Positions 1 to 7,423 of a DNA stretch of 64,000 nt are shown here, piece after piece. Origin of the DNA: an uncultured Collinsella sp. (lineage in GTDB: Bacteria > Actinomycetota > Coriobacteriia > Coriobacteriales > Coriobacteriaceae); contig CAUBPS010000007.1 in NCBI GenBank assembly GCA_958437935.1, positions 49,092-113,091 on the forward strand, written 5' to 3'. Below the pieces are notes generated by a model, which made no database searches, had not been told where the DNA came from, and saw only the letters and a list, made by a program, of their open reading frames with translations. How positions within the stretch are numbered: position 1 is the stretch's first letter; the number at the start of each line of letters is the position of its first letter. A program made the translations under genes and the position numbers.

Positions 1-2
1 CT

Positions 3-440
3 CAGAATCCCAAAGCATTGCTGGTTGCCGAGACGGTTCGCGATGAGCTGATGGAATGGGCCTCGACCTGCGGATATGACGAGAACTTGGCGCGGGAGCG
101 TGCGGCGAGCTTGGGGTTGTCGGGTCTGGATGGACGCCATCCGTACGATCTTTCGGGCGGGCAGCGTCAACTGCTTGCATTGGCAAAACTGCTGCTAATC
201 GGCCCCGAACTGCTATTGCTCGATGAGCCCACCAAGGGTCTAGACCTGTTCAGCCGCCGCATCATCGCCCGCGCCCTGCGTGACCATGCGAAGGCTGGCG
301 GCACCGTCATCATGGCTACGCACGATTTGGACTTTGCCGAGCAGGTAGCCGACGACGTCGCCATGATGTTTGACGGCGAGATTGCCTGCATGGAGCCGCC
401 GGCCGACTTCTTTGCCGACAACGTGTTCTATAGGGCGTGA
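3..440 (+). CDS. ECF/ABC transporter ATP-binding protein, 3' part only
   Basis: Only the C-terminal part is in the window; the reading frame is open back to base 3. The first residues read QNP, the Q-loop of an ABC ATPase. They are followed by the signature LSGGQRQ, Walker B LLLLDEPTKGLD and the H-loop MATHD, so all motifs after Walker A are present. The order Q-loop, signature, Walker B and H-loop, with an S-component-like membrane gene directly downstream, fits an energy-coupling-factor importer (EcfA type), which powers vitamin or cofactor uptake at the membrane. The stop codon lies 4 bases before the next start, so the two are probably one operon. A plain CbiO-type transporter ATPase cannot be excluded without the missing upstream genes. 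Confidence 0.85.
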   Translation, partial: QNPKALLVAETVRDELMEWASTCGYDENLARERAASLGLSGLDGRHPYDLSGGQRQLLALAKLLLIGPELLLLDEPTKGLDLFSRRIIARALRDHAKAGGTVIMATHDLDFAEQVADDVAMMFDGEIACMEPPADFFADNVFYRA

Positions 441-444
441 TGGG

Positions 445-1158
445 ATGACGGACTGTCGTTTCTCGCGTTTGCTTGCAAAACTGGAGATCCCGCTGTTGTT
501 GGCGGTGCCGGCGGTGATGGCTGCCGCGTTGCTGGCGGGTGTTGAGCAGGCAGCGTTGGCCATGCTGGTTGTGGTGGCGTTGGTGCTTGCGCTGTTCTTT
601 GCGGGTTACGAGGCATCTCGTCCGGGTTTGCGCCAGATTATGCCCACGCTGGTGCTGGCGGTGCTGGCGGCGGCGGGGCGCATCCTGTTTGGGCCCATTC
701 CCGACTTTAAACCGGTGAGCGCCATCGCCATTATCGCGGGGGCGACGCTTGGTCGCCGCAATGGTTTTATGGTTGGCGCGCTGGCGGCGCTGACCAGCAA
801 TTTCTTTTTTGGACAGGGCATGTGGACGCCGTGGCAGATGTATGCTTGGGGGCTCGTGGGATACGTTGGCGGTGCGCTGACGTATGCGGGTGCGTTCGAC
901 CGCGCCGACGGCACCGTGCGCATGCCAGCACTGCTGGCGTACGGCTTTGCGTCGGGCCTGCTCTATGGCGTCGTGATCAACGCGTATGACATCATTGGTT
1001 TTGTGCAGCCGCTTACCTGGGCGGGTGCCGTGGCGCGTCTTGCCACGGCGGTGCCGTTCGATATCACACACGGCCTCGCGACCTGCGTGTTCTTGGTCGC
1101 CCTGTACAAGCCCTGGTGTCGCCGCATTAACCGTGTCGTCGTGAAATACGGGCTGTAA
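445..1158 (+). CDS. ECF transporter S component (substrate-binding membrane protein)
   Basis: A hydrophobic protein of 237 residues with about six membrane segments. The ATG at 445 is chosen because it directly follows the ATPase stop codon; the frame is open further upstream but that part lies inside the ATPase gene. The middle of the protein (FGPIPDFKPVSAIAIIAGA, then NFFFGQGMWTPWQMYAWG) looks like the ECF S-component family. The substrate cannot be read from sequence. Cobalamin-type S components have a similar aromatic NFFFGQG segment, but that is only a suggestion. In ECF systems this subunit binds the substrate and the shared T subunit couples it to the ATPases; no T-subunit gene is visible in the window. 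Confidence 0.75.
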   Translation: MTDCRFSRLLAKLEIPLLLAVPAVMAAALLAGVEQAALAMLVVVALVLALFFAGYEASRPGLRQIMPTLVLAVLAAAGRILFGPIPDFKPVSAIAIIAGATLGRRNGFMVGALAALTSNFFFGQGMWTPWQMYAWGLVGYVGGALTYAGAFDRADGTVRMPALLAYGFASGLLYGVVINAYDIIGFVQPLTWAGAVARLATAVPFDITHGLATCVFLVALYKPWCRRINRVVVKYGL

Positions 1159-1198
1159 GGCTGGTTGCGTCGGAGCGGGAATCAATACTGCCGAAGTG

Positions 1199-1364
1199 CC
1201 ATTTTAAAACTATGCCGGTTTACGGGGCTAGATTGGCGCAGGCCGACCATACCGGCTTTTTTCAAAATAGAGCAAGCCGTTTACCTGCGGTTTTATTATT
1301 ACGGAATTGCGCATGGCTGGGGGTTCGCGATTCAGCCCCGTAAACCGGCATAGTTTTAAAATGG
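1199..1364 (-). repeat. Palindromic element, type A, copy 1
   Basis: Two perfect 31-base inverted arms (1199-1229 and 1334-1364) carry the type A end ACTATGCCGGTTTACGGGGC. Read on the minus strand, the interior contains the core AAAACCGCAGGTA and a distal TGGTCGG shared with the other copies at 1461, 16305, 23165 and 23419. Minus-strand orientation places it downstream of xth. No open frame is supported inside. Confidence 0.85.
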
Positions 1365-1403
1365 CCGGCTGATACGACGGGCATCGTGGCCCCCAGAGAG
1401 CCA

Positions 1404-1446
1404 AATTGATCCATTTTCTTCCGTCTCCAGATGTCCCCAGGAAATC
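1404..1446 (-). repeat. GATC-bounded motif, degenerate copy
   Basis: On the minus strand the segment reads like the right half of the motif seen cleanly at 16485 and 23338 (GGAGACGGAAGAAAATGGAT), ending GGATCAATTTGG. It sits between the type B and type A palindromes, the same relative place as at 23338. Confidence 0.55.
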
Positions 1447-1460
1447 AGTTGACGGCGCTT

Positions 1461-1620
1461 GCCACGAAACTGGCCCATCTACTACGTTTAGCTTGATACC
1501 CCCGACCATGACCGCGTTTTATGAAAAACCGCAGGCTTTCTACCTGCGGTTTTCTTTTTGCGTTGTTCGCTGTGGTTGAGGGTAGTGGCTTAAACGTAGT
1601 AGATGGGCTGGTTTCGTGGC
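1461..1620 (-). repeat. Palindromic element, type B, copy 1, with internal terminator-like hairpin
   Basis: The 30-base terminal arms (1461-1490 and 1591-1620) pair with two mismatches and carry the type B end CCCATCTACTACGTTTA. The interior has an 11-base-pair hairpin (1525-1535 with 1543-1553) made from AAAACCGCAGG and CCTGCGGTTTT, followed by TTCTTTTT. That could end transcription arriving from the ECF operon. On the minus strand the core aligns well with copy 2 at 23165. Confidence 0.85.
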
Positions 1621-1656
1621 GGACGGGGTCACGCGGGCGCCCCTTGCGCGGGCAAA

Positions 1657-1692
1657 AGTGATCTGTATTCCTTCGTCCCCGGGGGATCATTT
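1657..1692 (-). repeat. GATC-bounded motif, copy 2
   Basis: On the minus strand it reads TGATCCCCCGGGGACGAAGG and then ends in GATCAC, nearly identical to the copies at 16485 and 23338. It begins a few bases after the xth stop codon, so on that strand it would be in the xth 3' untranslated region. Confidence 0.65.
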
Positions 1693-1697
1693 GGGGG

Positions 1698-2516
1698 CTA
1701 GAGCTCTAGCGTGAGGGTGACGGGGCAGTGGTCGCTGCCGAAGATGTCGCCGCGGATGCCGGTGTCGCGTACGTTGTCGGCGATTGCGTCGCTTACCAGG
1801 AAGTAGTCGATGCGCCAGCCTGCGTTGTTCTTGCGGGCATTAAAGCGGTAGCTCCACCAGCTGTAGACGCCCTCGACGTCGGGGTTTGCCGCGCGCCAGG
1901 TATCGGTAAACCCGGCGTTGAGCAGCTCGGTAAACTTGCCGCGCTCCTCGTCCGAAAAACCGGCGTTGCCGCGGTTGGACTTGGGGTTCTTAAGGTCGAT
2001 CTCCTCGTGCGCCACGTTAAAGTCGCCGCAGGTTACGACGGGCTTGCCGGTCTCGCGCTCAAGTGCGCTCAAAAAGCCGCGATAGGCATCGTCCCAGGCC
2101 ATGCGTACATCGATGCGCGCGAGCTCATTTTGGGCGTTGGGCGTGTAGACATCCACGAACCAAAACTTGTCGAACTCGAGCGCGCAGACGCGGCCCTCGG
2201 TTGCGGCTTGGGCGACGAGCTCGGCCGCCTCGCCCTCGCCGGCGTAGGGTAGCAGCGCGTCGGCGTGCAGCACGCGCAGCGGTTCCTGGCGGCTAAAGAC
2301 CGCAGTGCCCGAATAGCCTTTACGCTCGGCGTAGCTCCAGGTTTGGTGATAGCCGGGCAGGTCAATATCGACCTGACCCTCTTGCAGCTTGGTCTCCTGC
2401 AGCGCCAAGATGTCGACGTCGAGTTCTTGCGCGATCTGAATAAAGCTCGGGTCCTTTTTGAGCACGGCGCGCAGGCCGTTAACGTTCCACGAGGCAAAGG
2501 TGTAAGTCTGAGGCAT
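1698..2516 (-). CDS. xth: Exodeoxyribonuclease III (AP endonuclease)
   Basis: A 272-residue protein of the usual length for the ExoIII/APE1 family. It removes nucleotides from 3' ends of duplex DNA and cuts at abasic sites in base-excision repair. The N-terminus SWNVNGLRA, the metal-binding LQETKL (Glu41), the core CGDFNVAHEEIDL and the C-terminal GSDHCPV catalytic Asp-His are all present, as is the RIDYFLVS segment. The start ATG at 2516 gives the standard N-terminus. It is convergent with the ECF operon and faces a 540-base repeat-filled gap. Its stop codon abuts a GATC-motif copy. Nothing in the protein looks unusual. Confidence 0.95.
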   Translation of the reverse strand: MPQTYTFASWNVNGLRAVLKKDPSFIQIAQELDVDILALQETKLQEGQVDIDLPGYHQTWSYAERKGYSGTAVFSRQEPLRVLHADALLPYAGEGEAAELVAQAATEGRVCALEFDKFWFVDVYTPNAQNELARIDVRMAWDDAYRGFLSALERETGKPVVTCGDFNVAHEEIDLKNPKSNRGNAGFSDEERGKFTELLNAGFTDTWRAANPDVEGVYSWWSYRFNARKNNAGWRIDYFLVSDAIADNVRDTGIRGDIFGSDHCPVTLTLEL

Positions 2517-2651
2517 GGTGTCCTTTCGACGGGGTTGGCAGGCTTAAGATTAACGCAACAGGGGCGGGGTGGGCTCCGCGCATGCTGACTCAAAGGCCGC
2601 ATGCTGGGACGTCGCCCAACGCTGCCCGACTAACAAGGACGGAGGACTCAT

Positions 2652-3404
2652 ATGACGCAGGCAATATCGGACCCCAGGCAGGCCTCCGCCGCGCTGGCGG
2701 ATCTGTTTGACACCCACAAGCGCGTGGTCTTCTTTGGCGGCGCTGGTGTTTCCACGGCAAGTGGCATCCCCGATTTCCGCAGTGTGGACGGCCTGTATCA
2801 CCAGCAGTTTGCCTATCCGCCCGAGACCATGCTGTCGCATAGCTTTTACGAGGCGCATCCTGCCGAGTTCTTCGACTTTTACCGCACCAAGATGATCGCG
2901 CTTAACGCTAAGCCCAACCGCTGCCACACCAAGCTAGCCGAGCTGGAGCGCGCCGGCAAGCTCGACGCCGTAGTGACGCAAAATATCGACGGCCTGCATC
3001 AGATGGCCGGCTCACAGCGCGTGTTCGAGCTGCACGGATCGGTCCATCGCAACATTTGCCAGTCGTGCGGCGCGGTCTATAGCGCCGAGTGGATTTGCTC
3101 GCGCGAGCACGAGGATGCCGCGGGCGTGCCTGCGTGCCCCGCGTGCGGCGGCCGCATCAAGCCCGATGTAGTGCTCTACGAAGAGCCGCTCGACGAGCAT
3201 GTGTTGACCGGTGCCGTTGCCGCCATCGCCGCGGCCGATGCCCTCATTGTAGGCGGGACCTCGCTCGTGGTGTATCCGGCGGCAGGCCTTACGCGATACT
3301 TTACCGGCGATACGCTGGCCATATGCAACCTTGCTCCCACCGATCAGGATGCAAATGCCGACCTGCTGATTTCTTGCGACATCGCGGCCACGTTTGCGTT
3401 CTAG
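2652..3404 (+). CDS. cobB: NAD-dependent protein deacylase, sirtuin (Sir2/CobB family)
   Basis: A 250-residue sirtuin. It transfers acyl groups from lysine side chains to ADP-ribose of NAD+, giving nicotinamide. The NAD-binding GGAGVSTASGIPDFRS, the TQNIDGLHQ loop, the catalytic His in ELHGSVH (around residue 128) and a four-Cys zinc site (CQSC, then CPAC about 30 residues later) are all present. RIKPDVVLYEE and GTSLVVYPAAG complete the Rossmann part. The ATG at 2652 has a GGAGG ribosome site 6 bases upstream. The next gene, folKP, follows after about 95 bases. The symbol rests on family likeness; the acyl-chain preference cannot be told. Confidence 0.93.
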   Translation: MTQAISDPRQASAALADLFDTHKRVVFFGGAGVSTASGIPDFRSVDGLYHQQFAYPPETMLSHSFYEAHPAEFFDFYRTKMIALNAKPNRCHTKLAELERAGKLDAVVTQNIDGLHQMAGSQRVFELHGSVHRNICQSCGAVYSAEWICSREHEDAAGVPACPACGGRIKPDVVLYEEPLDEHVLTGAVAAIAAADALIVGGTSLVVYPAAGLTRYFTGDTLAICNLAPTDQDANADLLISCDIAATFAF

Positions 3405-3499
3405 CCCGCGCGCGCGGATACAATAGAAAGACTGAGTGCAAAGCGACCCCGCCGCCAGCTCCCCAAGCTCGGCGGCGTGGGCATTTTAGGAGGATGCTC

Positions 3500-5242
3500 A
3501 TGGCGAACGACAGCAAGACATGGCGGTGCGGAAAGTACGAGCTCAGCTTTGACCGTCCGCGCATCATGGGCGTCCTCAACGTGACGCCCGATTCGTTTAG
3601 CGATGGCGGGGAGCACTTCGACCCCGATGCCGCCATCGAGTACGGCCTGGCGATGCTCGACGCCGGCGCCGACATCATCGACGTGGGCGGCGAGTCCACG
3701 CGCCCTGGTTTTACCCCGGTCAACCCCGACGAGGAGGCTCGCCGCGTGCTGCCCGTGGTGCGCGCGCTGGCCAAGGAGGGCGCCATCGTCTCGATCGACA
3801 CGCGTCATGTGGCGGTTGCCAAGGCGGCCGTGCGCTGCGGCGCCTCGATCGTCAACGACGTGACCGGCTTCACCGATCCCAAGATGGTCGAGTTCGTTAA
3901 GACGAGCACCTGCGGCGTCATCGTGATGCATGCCGGCGAGGTCGCCGCGCCCGCACGCACGCACGCAACGGTGCAGCTCGATACCTCGGCAGCGGCGTTT
4001 GTTGCCGAGAAGGCGCGCGAGGCGGCTGCCGAGGCCGCGCGTGAGGCCGAGAAGCCGGCTCGCCGCCGTCGCGGCAAGTTGCTGGGCGAGCCTAAGCCGG
4101 AGGCCAAGCTTCCGGGCGGCGTGGTGCAGCCCTCGTTGCCGTTTGGCGAACCGGAGCCCACGTCCGAGCCTTCAAGCGAGCAGGAGACGCCGGCCGCCGA
4201 GCAGGCTACTGCCGCCGAGACCGTCGCGCCCGCGCCCGAGGCCACGCCCGCAGCCACCGAGGCCGCATCGGAGTCCAATGACCGCCTGGCCGCCATGATG
4301 CGCCGCAGCGCCCGCCGCGAGGAAGCCTACGTGCCCACCTCGCAGCTCCGCCGCTTCACCCTGCCCGATTCGGCGCCCATCATGCGCCGCGTCATGGGCT
4401 TTCTGTCCGACCAGGCCCGCACGCTCATCCATGCCGGCGTGTCGCGCGACCGCATCTGCATCGATCCTGGCCCGGGCTTTGGTAAGTCGGCTAACGAAGA
4501 CATCGTCATCCAGCGCGAGACTGCCAAGATGGCGTCACTGGGCTATCCGCTCATGTGCGCCGTGTCGCGCAAGCGCTTTGTGGGCGCCGTCTCGGGCGTG
4601 ACCGAGGCCGCCGAGCGCGATGCCGCTACGTTTGGCGTGTGCCTGGGCGCCATCCAGGCCGGTGCCAACATCGTGCGCGTGCACGACGCCGCGGGTTTTG
4701 CGCAGTTCCTGAACGGCTACTGGGCGGTTGCCAAGCCGCAGCCGCGCCGCGCGTTTGTGGCCGTGGGCTCCAACCTGGGGCATCGCTGCGACAACATCCG
4801 CGCCGCACGCGAGATGATCGCCGAGATTCCACTCACCTGCGTGTCTAACTCCTCCAAGATTTACGAGAGCGAGCCGGCCTACGAGACGCGCCAGGACGCG
4901 TTTGCCAACGCCGTCATCGAGATCAAGACCGAGCTGGCGCCGCTGGTGCTGCTCGATGAACTCATGAAGATCGAGGCCGAGCTGGGGCGCGACCGCTCCA
5001 AAAAGGCCAAGGCCAACGGTCCGCGCACCATCGACCTGGACCTGCTGTGGATGGATGGCGAGACCCACGGCGGCAAAAAGCTGCGCCTGCCGCATCCTCT
5101 CATTGGCGAGCGCGACTTTGTGCTGGTGCCGCTCGAGGACCTGATGCACGACCCGGCGCGGTTCTTCCGCTACAACGGTGTCGAGGTCAAGGAGCCCGAG
5201 GACCGCGTGGGCCATATCGTGGGCGAATTGGGGCGTATGTAG
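3500..5242 (+). CDS. folKP: Bifunctional dihydropteroate synthase / 6-hydroxymethyl-dihydropterin pyrophosphokinase, with long insertion
   Basis: A 580-residue fusion for two neighbouring folate steps: HPPK pyrophosphorylates hydroxymethyl-dihydropterin, and DHPS joins it to p-aminobenzoate. The N-terminal half is DHPS: MGVLNVTPDSFSDGG, DVGGESTRPGF, SIDTRH, then DPGPGFGKS and VSRKRFVG. The C-terminal half (from about residue 417) is HPPK: VAVGSNLG, PAYETRQDAFANAV, RTIDLDLL and LPHPLIGERDFVL. Odd point: between VIVMH and the DPGPGFGK strand there is an Ala/Glu/Pro-rich stretch of about 130 residues (roughly 155-285), not expected in DHPS. The ATG at 3500 is preferred over 3494 because the AGGAGG site would touch the latter. 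The stop codon is immediately followed by the ATG of the next gene. Confidence 0.93.
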   Translation: MANDSKTWRCGKYELSFDRPRIMGVLNVTPDSFSDGGEHFDPDAAIEYGLAMLDAGADIIDVGGESTRPGFTPVNPDEEARRVLPVVRALAKEGAIVSIDTRHVAVAKAAVRCGASIVNDVTGFTDPKMVEFVKTSTCGVIVMHAGEVAAPARTHATVQLDTSAAAFVAEKAREAAAEAAREAEKPARRRRGKLLGEPKPEAKLPGGVVQPSLPFGEPEPTSEPSSEQETPAAEQATAAETVAPAPEATPAATEAASESNDRLAAMMRRSARREEAYVPTSQLRRFTLPDSAPIMRRVMGFLSDQARTLIHAGVSRDRICIDPGPGFGKSANEDIVIQRETAKMASLGYPLMCAVSRKRFVGAVSGVTEAAERDAATFGVCLGAIQAGANIVRVHDAAGFAQFLNGYWAVAKPQPRRAFVAVGSNLGHRCDNIRAAREMIAEIPLTCVSNSSKIYESEPAYETRQDAFANAVIEIKTELAPLVLLDELMKIEAELGRDRSKKAKANGPRTIDLDLLWMDGETHGGKKLRLPHPLIGERDFVLVPLEDLMHDPARFFRYNGVEVKEPEDRVGHIVGELGRM

Positions 5243-5944
5243 ATGGTCGAGATGAATGCTGTTGTCGCCGGCACCGAGCTCGACGCGGCGCGCGACGCGG
5301 GCCGCGAGGGCGTGTCCGCGGGCTGGTGCGCGTGGAGCGCGGGCGATGCTTCGCTGACGTTTTCGCTGGTTGTGCGCCCCGATGTGAACATGCATGCCTT
5401 CCACGGCCTGCCGTTTGTGGCCGCGATGGGCATGATGGACGCGCTCGTGGGCACGGCATCGACGCCGGGGTTGGGCCTTGCCGGTAAGGTGGGTATCCAG
5501 TGGCCGAGCGACATTGTGTGCGGCGCGCCCGCATTTGAGACGTCGTTCGCGCGCGTTACCGTGAACGGCGGTGCCGGTGCCGCGGGCATGTTCGGTGCCG
5601 TGACGGTGGATATTGAGCTTTCGGCGTTGAGCGAGCTCGGTGTGGATGCGGCCGACGAAGCGCTGGTCGAGGAGTTGGCCGCCGCCGTGCTGACCCGTGT
5701 GGACACCTGGGCGGTTGTTGCCAACACGCCGCAGGGCGCTGCCGGTCCGCTGGCTCCCGTGCTGGGCGAGTACTTCGACATGGTGCCGCTGCTGGGCCGC
5801 CAAGTTGCGGCGGTGTCGCCCAACGGCTTGCCGCTTGCGGTCGGTGTGTTTGCGGGCCTGGACATCTGGGGTCGTGCGACCATCAAGACCGATGCCGGCG
5901 AGCAAGAGTTTCCGCCCGAGGTCGTACGGATTCGCGGGCTGTAA
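5243..5944 (+). CDS. Biotin-protein-ligase-like protein, divergent and probably lacking the biotin loop
   Basis: A 233-residue protein starting on the base after the folKP stop, so translation is probably coupled. It resembles the catalytic core of biotin-[acetyl-CoA-carboxylase] ligase: SLVVRPDV, LPFVAAMGMMDAL, IQWPSDIV (compare KWPND in BirA) and a C-terminal SH3-like end GVFAGLDIWGRATI...PEVVRIR. The family's GRGRxGR adenylate loop is not there: the matching N-terminal stretch reads AGREGVSAGWCAWSA. No DNA-binding domain is present. It may be an inactive or repurposed BPL, and its role next to folate genes is unknown. The reading frame is intact and typical of the region, so this is not an obvious pseudogene. 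Confidence 0.6.
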   Translation: MVEMNAVVAGTELDAARDAGREGVSAGWCAWSAGDASLTFSLVVRPDVNMHAFHGLPFVAAMGMMDALVGTASTPGLGLAGKVGIQWPSDIVCGAPAFETSFARVTVNGGAGAAGMFGAVTVDIELSALSELGVDAADEALVEELAAAVLTRVDTWAVVANTPQGAAGPLAPVLGEYFDMVPLLGRQVAAVSPNGLPLAVGVFAGLDIWGRATIKTDAGEQEFPPEVVRIRGL

Positions 5945-6090
5945 CGCGAGGCGCCAGCGCTCAAAGACAACGATGACAACAAGACCCTCCTCGGCAGTGC
6001 CGGGGAGGGTTTCGCCTATCTGAGGAATAGGCTTGGCGAACGTTTGCGGGGGAGCTGTGTCATCGGGTGTACTCGACTTAAGCCCCTGCT

Positions 6091-6864
6091 CTATCCCAGC
6101 TCCTGCATGCGGCGGTAGATTTCGCAGATACCCTTGATGGTGAGCTGTCCGTCGACTACGTCGAAGGCATCGGTCGAATCGGCGACGATGCCGGCGAGAC
6201 CGCCCGTGGCGATAACGGTGGCATCCTCGCGGCCCAGCTCGCGCTTCATGCGCGCGACCAGGCCCTCGGCCATGGCGGCGGCGCCCATCACGGCGCCGAC
6301 CTTGATGCACTCCTCGGTATCGCGGCCGATGGCGTGCTCGGGCGCCTCGAGCGGCACGCTGGCGAGCTTGGCGGCTCGGGCGGCGAGCGCGTCCATCGAA
6401 ATGCGGATGCCCGGCGCAATCGCTCCACCAATGTAATAACCGTCCTCATCGATGACGTCGATATTGGTCGCGGTGCCAAAGTCCACCACGATTGCCGGCG
6501 CGCCGTAGAAAGTTTCGGCCGCAACGGCGTTAGCGACGCGGTCGGCACCTACGGCCTGGGGACGCGCCGCGCGCAGCTTGGTCACCGCGGCCGTCTGCGG
6601 TCCGATGACGATGGCATCTGCGGCAATGCGGTCGGCCACGGCGTGCCATTCGCGCGAGAGCTGCGGCACCACGCCCGCAAAGGCGATCGCGTCGACCGCG
6701 TCGAGCGAAAGGCCGTACATCTTAAAGAAACCCATCAGGCGCACATGGATCTCGTCGGCGGTATAAGAGCGGTCGGTGGGCATGCGCCACGACTGCACCA
6801 GCTCGTCTCCGTCAAACAGGCCCATGGCCGTCTGCGTGTTTCCCATATCGATAGCGAGCAGCAT
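6091..6864 (-). CDS. coaX: Type III pantothenate kinase
   Basis: A 257-residue kinase for the first step of coenzyme A synthesis (pantothenate to 4'-phosphopantothenate). The N-terminal phosphate loop MLLAIDMGNTQTAMGLFD, the QAVGADRVANAVAA segment and the VDFGTATNIDVID motif are those of CoaX, the type that needs a monovalent cation and is not feedback-inhibited by CoA. The start is set at 6864: the minus strand has GGGAG seven bases upstream and the usual CoaX N-terminus begins there, although the frame stays open to 7242. The gene stands alone, convergent with the folKP pair. Confidence 0.95.
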   Translation of the reverse strand: MLLAIDMGNTQTAMGLFDGDELVQSWRMPTDRSYTADEIHVRLMGFFKMYGLSLDAVDAIAFAGVVPQLSREWHAVADRIAADAIVIGPQTAAVTKLRAARPQAVGADRVANAVAAETFYGAPAIVVDFGTATNIDVIDEDGYYIGGAIAPGIRISMDALAARAAKLASVPLEAPEHAIGRDTEECIKVGAVMGAAAMAEGLVARMKRELGREDATVIATGGLAGIVADSTDAFDVVDGQLTIKGICEIYRRMQELG

Positions 6865-6900
6865 GTCTACTCCCAGTGTTGGCATAAAAGGACGCGCACC

Positions 6901-6908
6901 ATTGTATA
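6901..6908 (-). promoter_or_regulatory. Probable -10 box of coaX
   Basis: On the minus strand the sequence is TATACAAT, about 37 bases before the coaX ATG. A matching -35 box is weak. Confidence 0.4.
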
Positions 6909-7000
6909 CGCGCCGCCGACGGCTCTCGGCTGCGATTCGTTTACGGTGATAGGGGCTGAGGGGTTTAAATATGAAGGAATTATGCTCCACGAGATTTTCC

Positions 7001-7029
7001 TTGCCGTTTACCGAACTCCCGCGTAATAT
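7001..7029 (+). promoter_or_regulatory. Promoter of the initiator tRNA gene
   Basis: TTGCCG (7001-7006) and TAATAT (7024-7029) are separated by exactly 17 bases. Transcription would start near 7036, about 25 bases before the mature tRNA end. This is one of the clearest promoters in the window. Confidence 0.75.
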
Positions 7030-7060
7030 TCTTTCTTGCGCACATGAGGCGCCCAGACAT

Positions 7061-7137
7061 TGCGGGGTGGAGCAGTCTGGTAGCTCGCCGGGCTCATAAC
7101 CCGGAGGTCGTAGGTTCAAATCCTGCCCCCGCGACCA
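7061..7137 (+). tRNA. tRNA-fMet (anticodon CAT), initiator type
   Basis: A 77-base cloverleaf with encoded CCA. The anticodon loop is CTCATAA. The anticodon stem ends in GGG/CCC pairs (GGGCTCATAACCC), the hallmark of initiator rather than elongator tRNA-Met. The acceptor stem pairs GCGGGG with CCCCGC, leaving U1 opposite G72, so the strong first pair that elongators have is missing, as expected for formylation. The T-arm GGTTCAAATCC is standard. It stands alone with its own promoter and terminator. Confidence 0.95.
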
Positions 7138-7146
7138 AGAACTTGC

Positions 7147-7177
7147 AGCTCGTCGGCCTAGCCGGCGAGCTTTTTTG
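7147..7177 (+). terminator. Rho-independent terminator of tRNA-fMet
   Basis: AGCTCGTCGGC and GCCGGCGAGCT form a stem with a three-base loop, followed by six to seven T. It starts 10 bases after the tRNA. Confidence 0.9.
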
Positions 7178-7226
7178 TTATTTCGGGACCGTGTTTTCGG
7201 TCCAATTCTCGGCCTCTCAAACAAAA

Positions 7227-7281
7227 TCTCGATCTGTAACATCTAGACCCGATTTGGGCGGCTAGGTGTTACAGATCGAGA
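7227..7281. repeat. Long hairpin between tRNA and flavin reductase gene
   Basis: Arms 7227-7246 and 7262-7281 (TCTCGATCTGTAACATCTAG and its complement) pair over 20 bases with one G-U pair, around a 15-base loop. On the plus strand there is no T-tract. It may be a REP-like element or an extra transcription barrier. Confidence 0.7.
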
Positions 7282-7423
7282 AAAACCTGTTGTTGGGCTC
7301 ATCCCATCCACCTGCCGCCACCTGCTATCCGCCGATTTCCGTTGTGCCGCTGTGCCCCCATGCCATATCCTTTAGACAACTACGTGGCATCATCGCCGCC
7401 GCGCCTACAAGAGAGGAATGTCC

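Noticed and set aside
1159..1697. Small genes in the gap between the ECF operon and xth
   Set aside because: The frames there run through palindromic arms on both strands and have no ribosome sites; the gap is fully explained by repeats.
3965..4365. Intein or frameshift in folKP
   Set aside because: The insertion is too short and of too low complexity for an intein, lacks splicing residues, and the frame is continuous.
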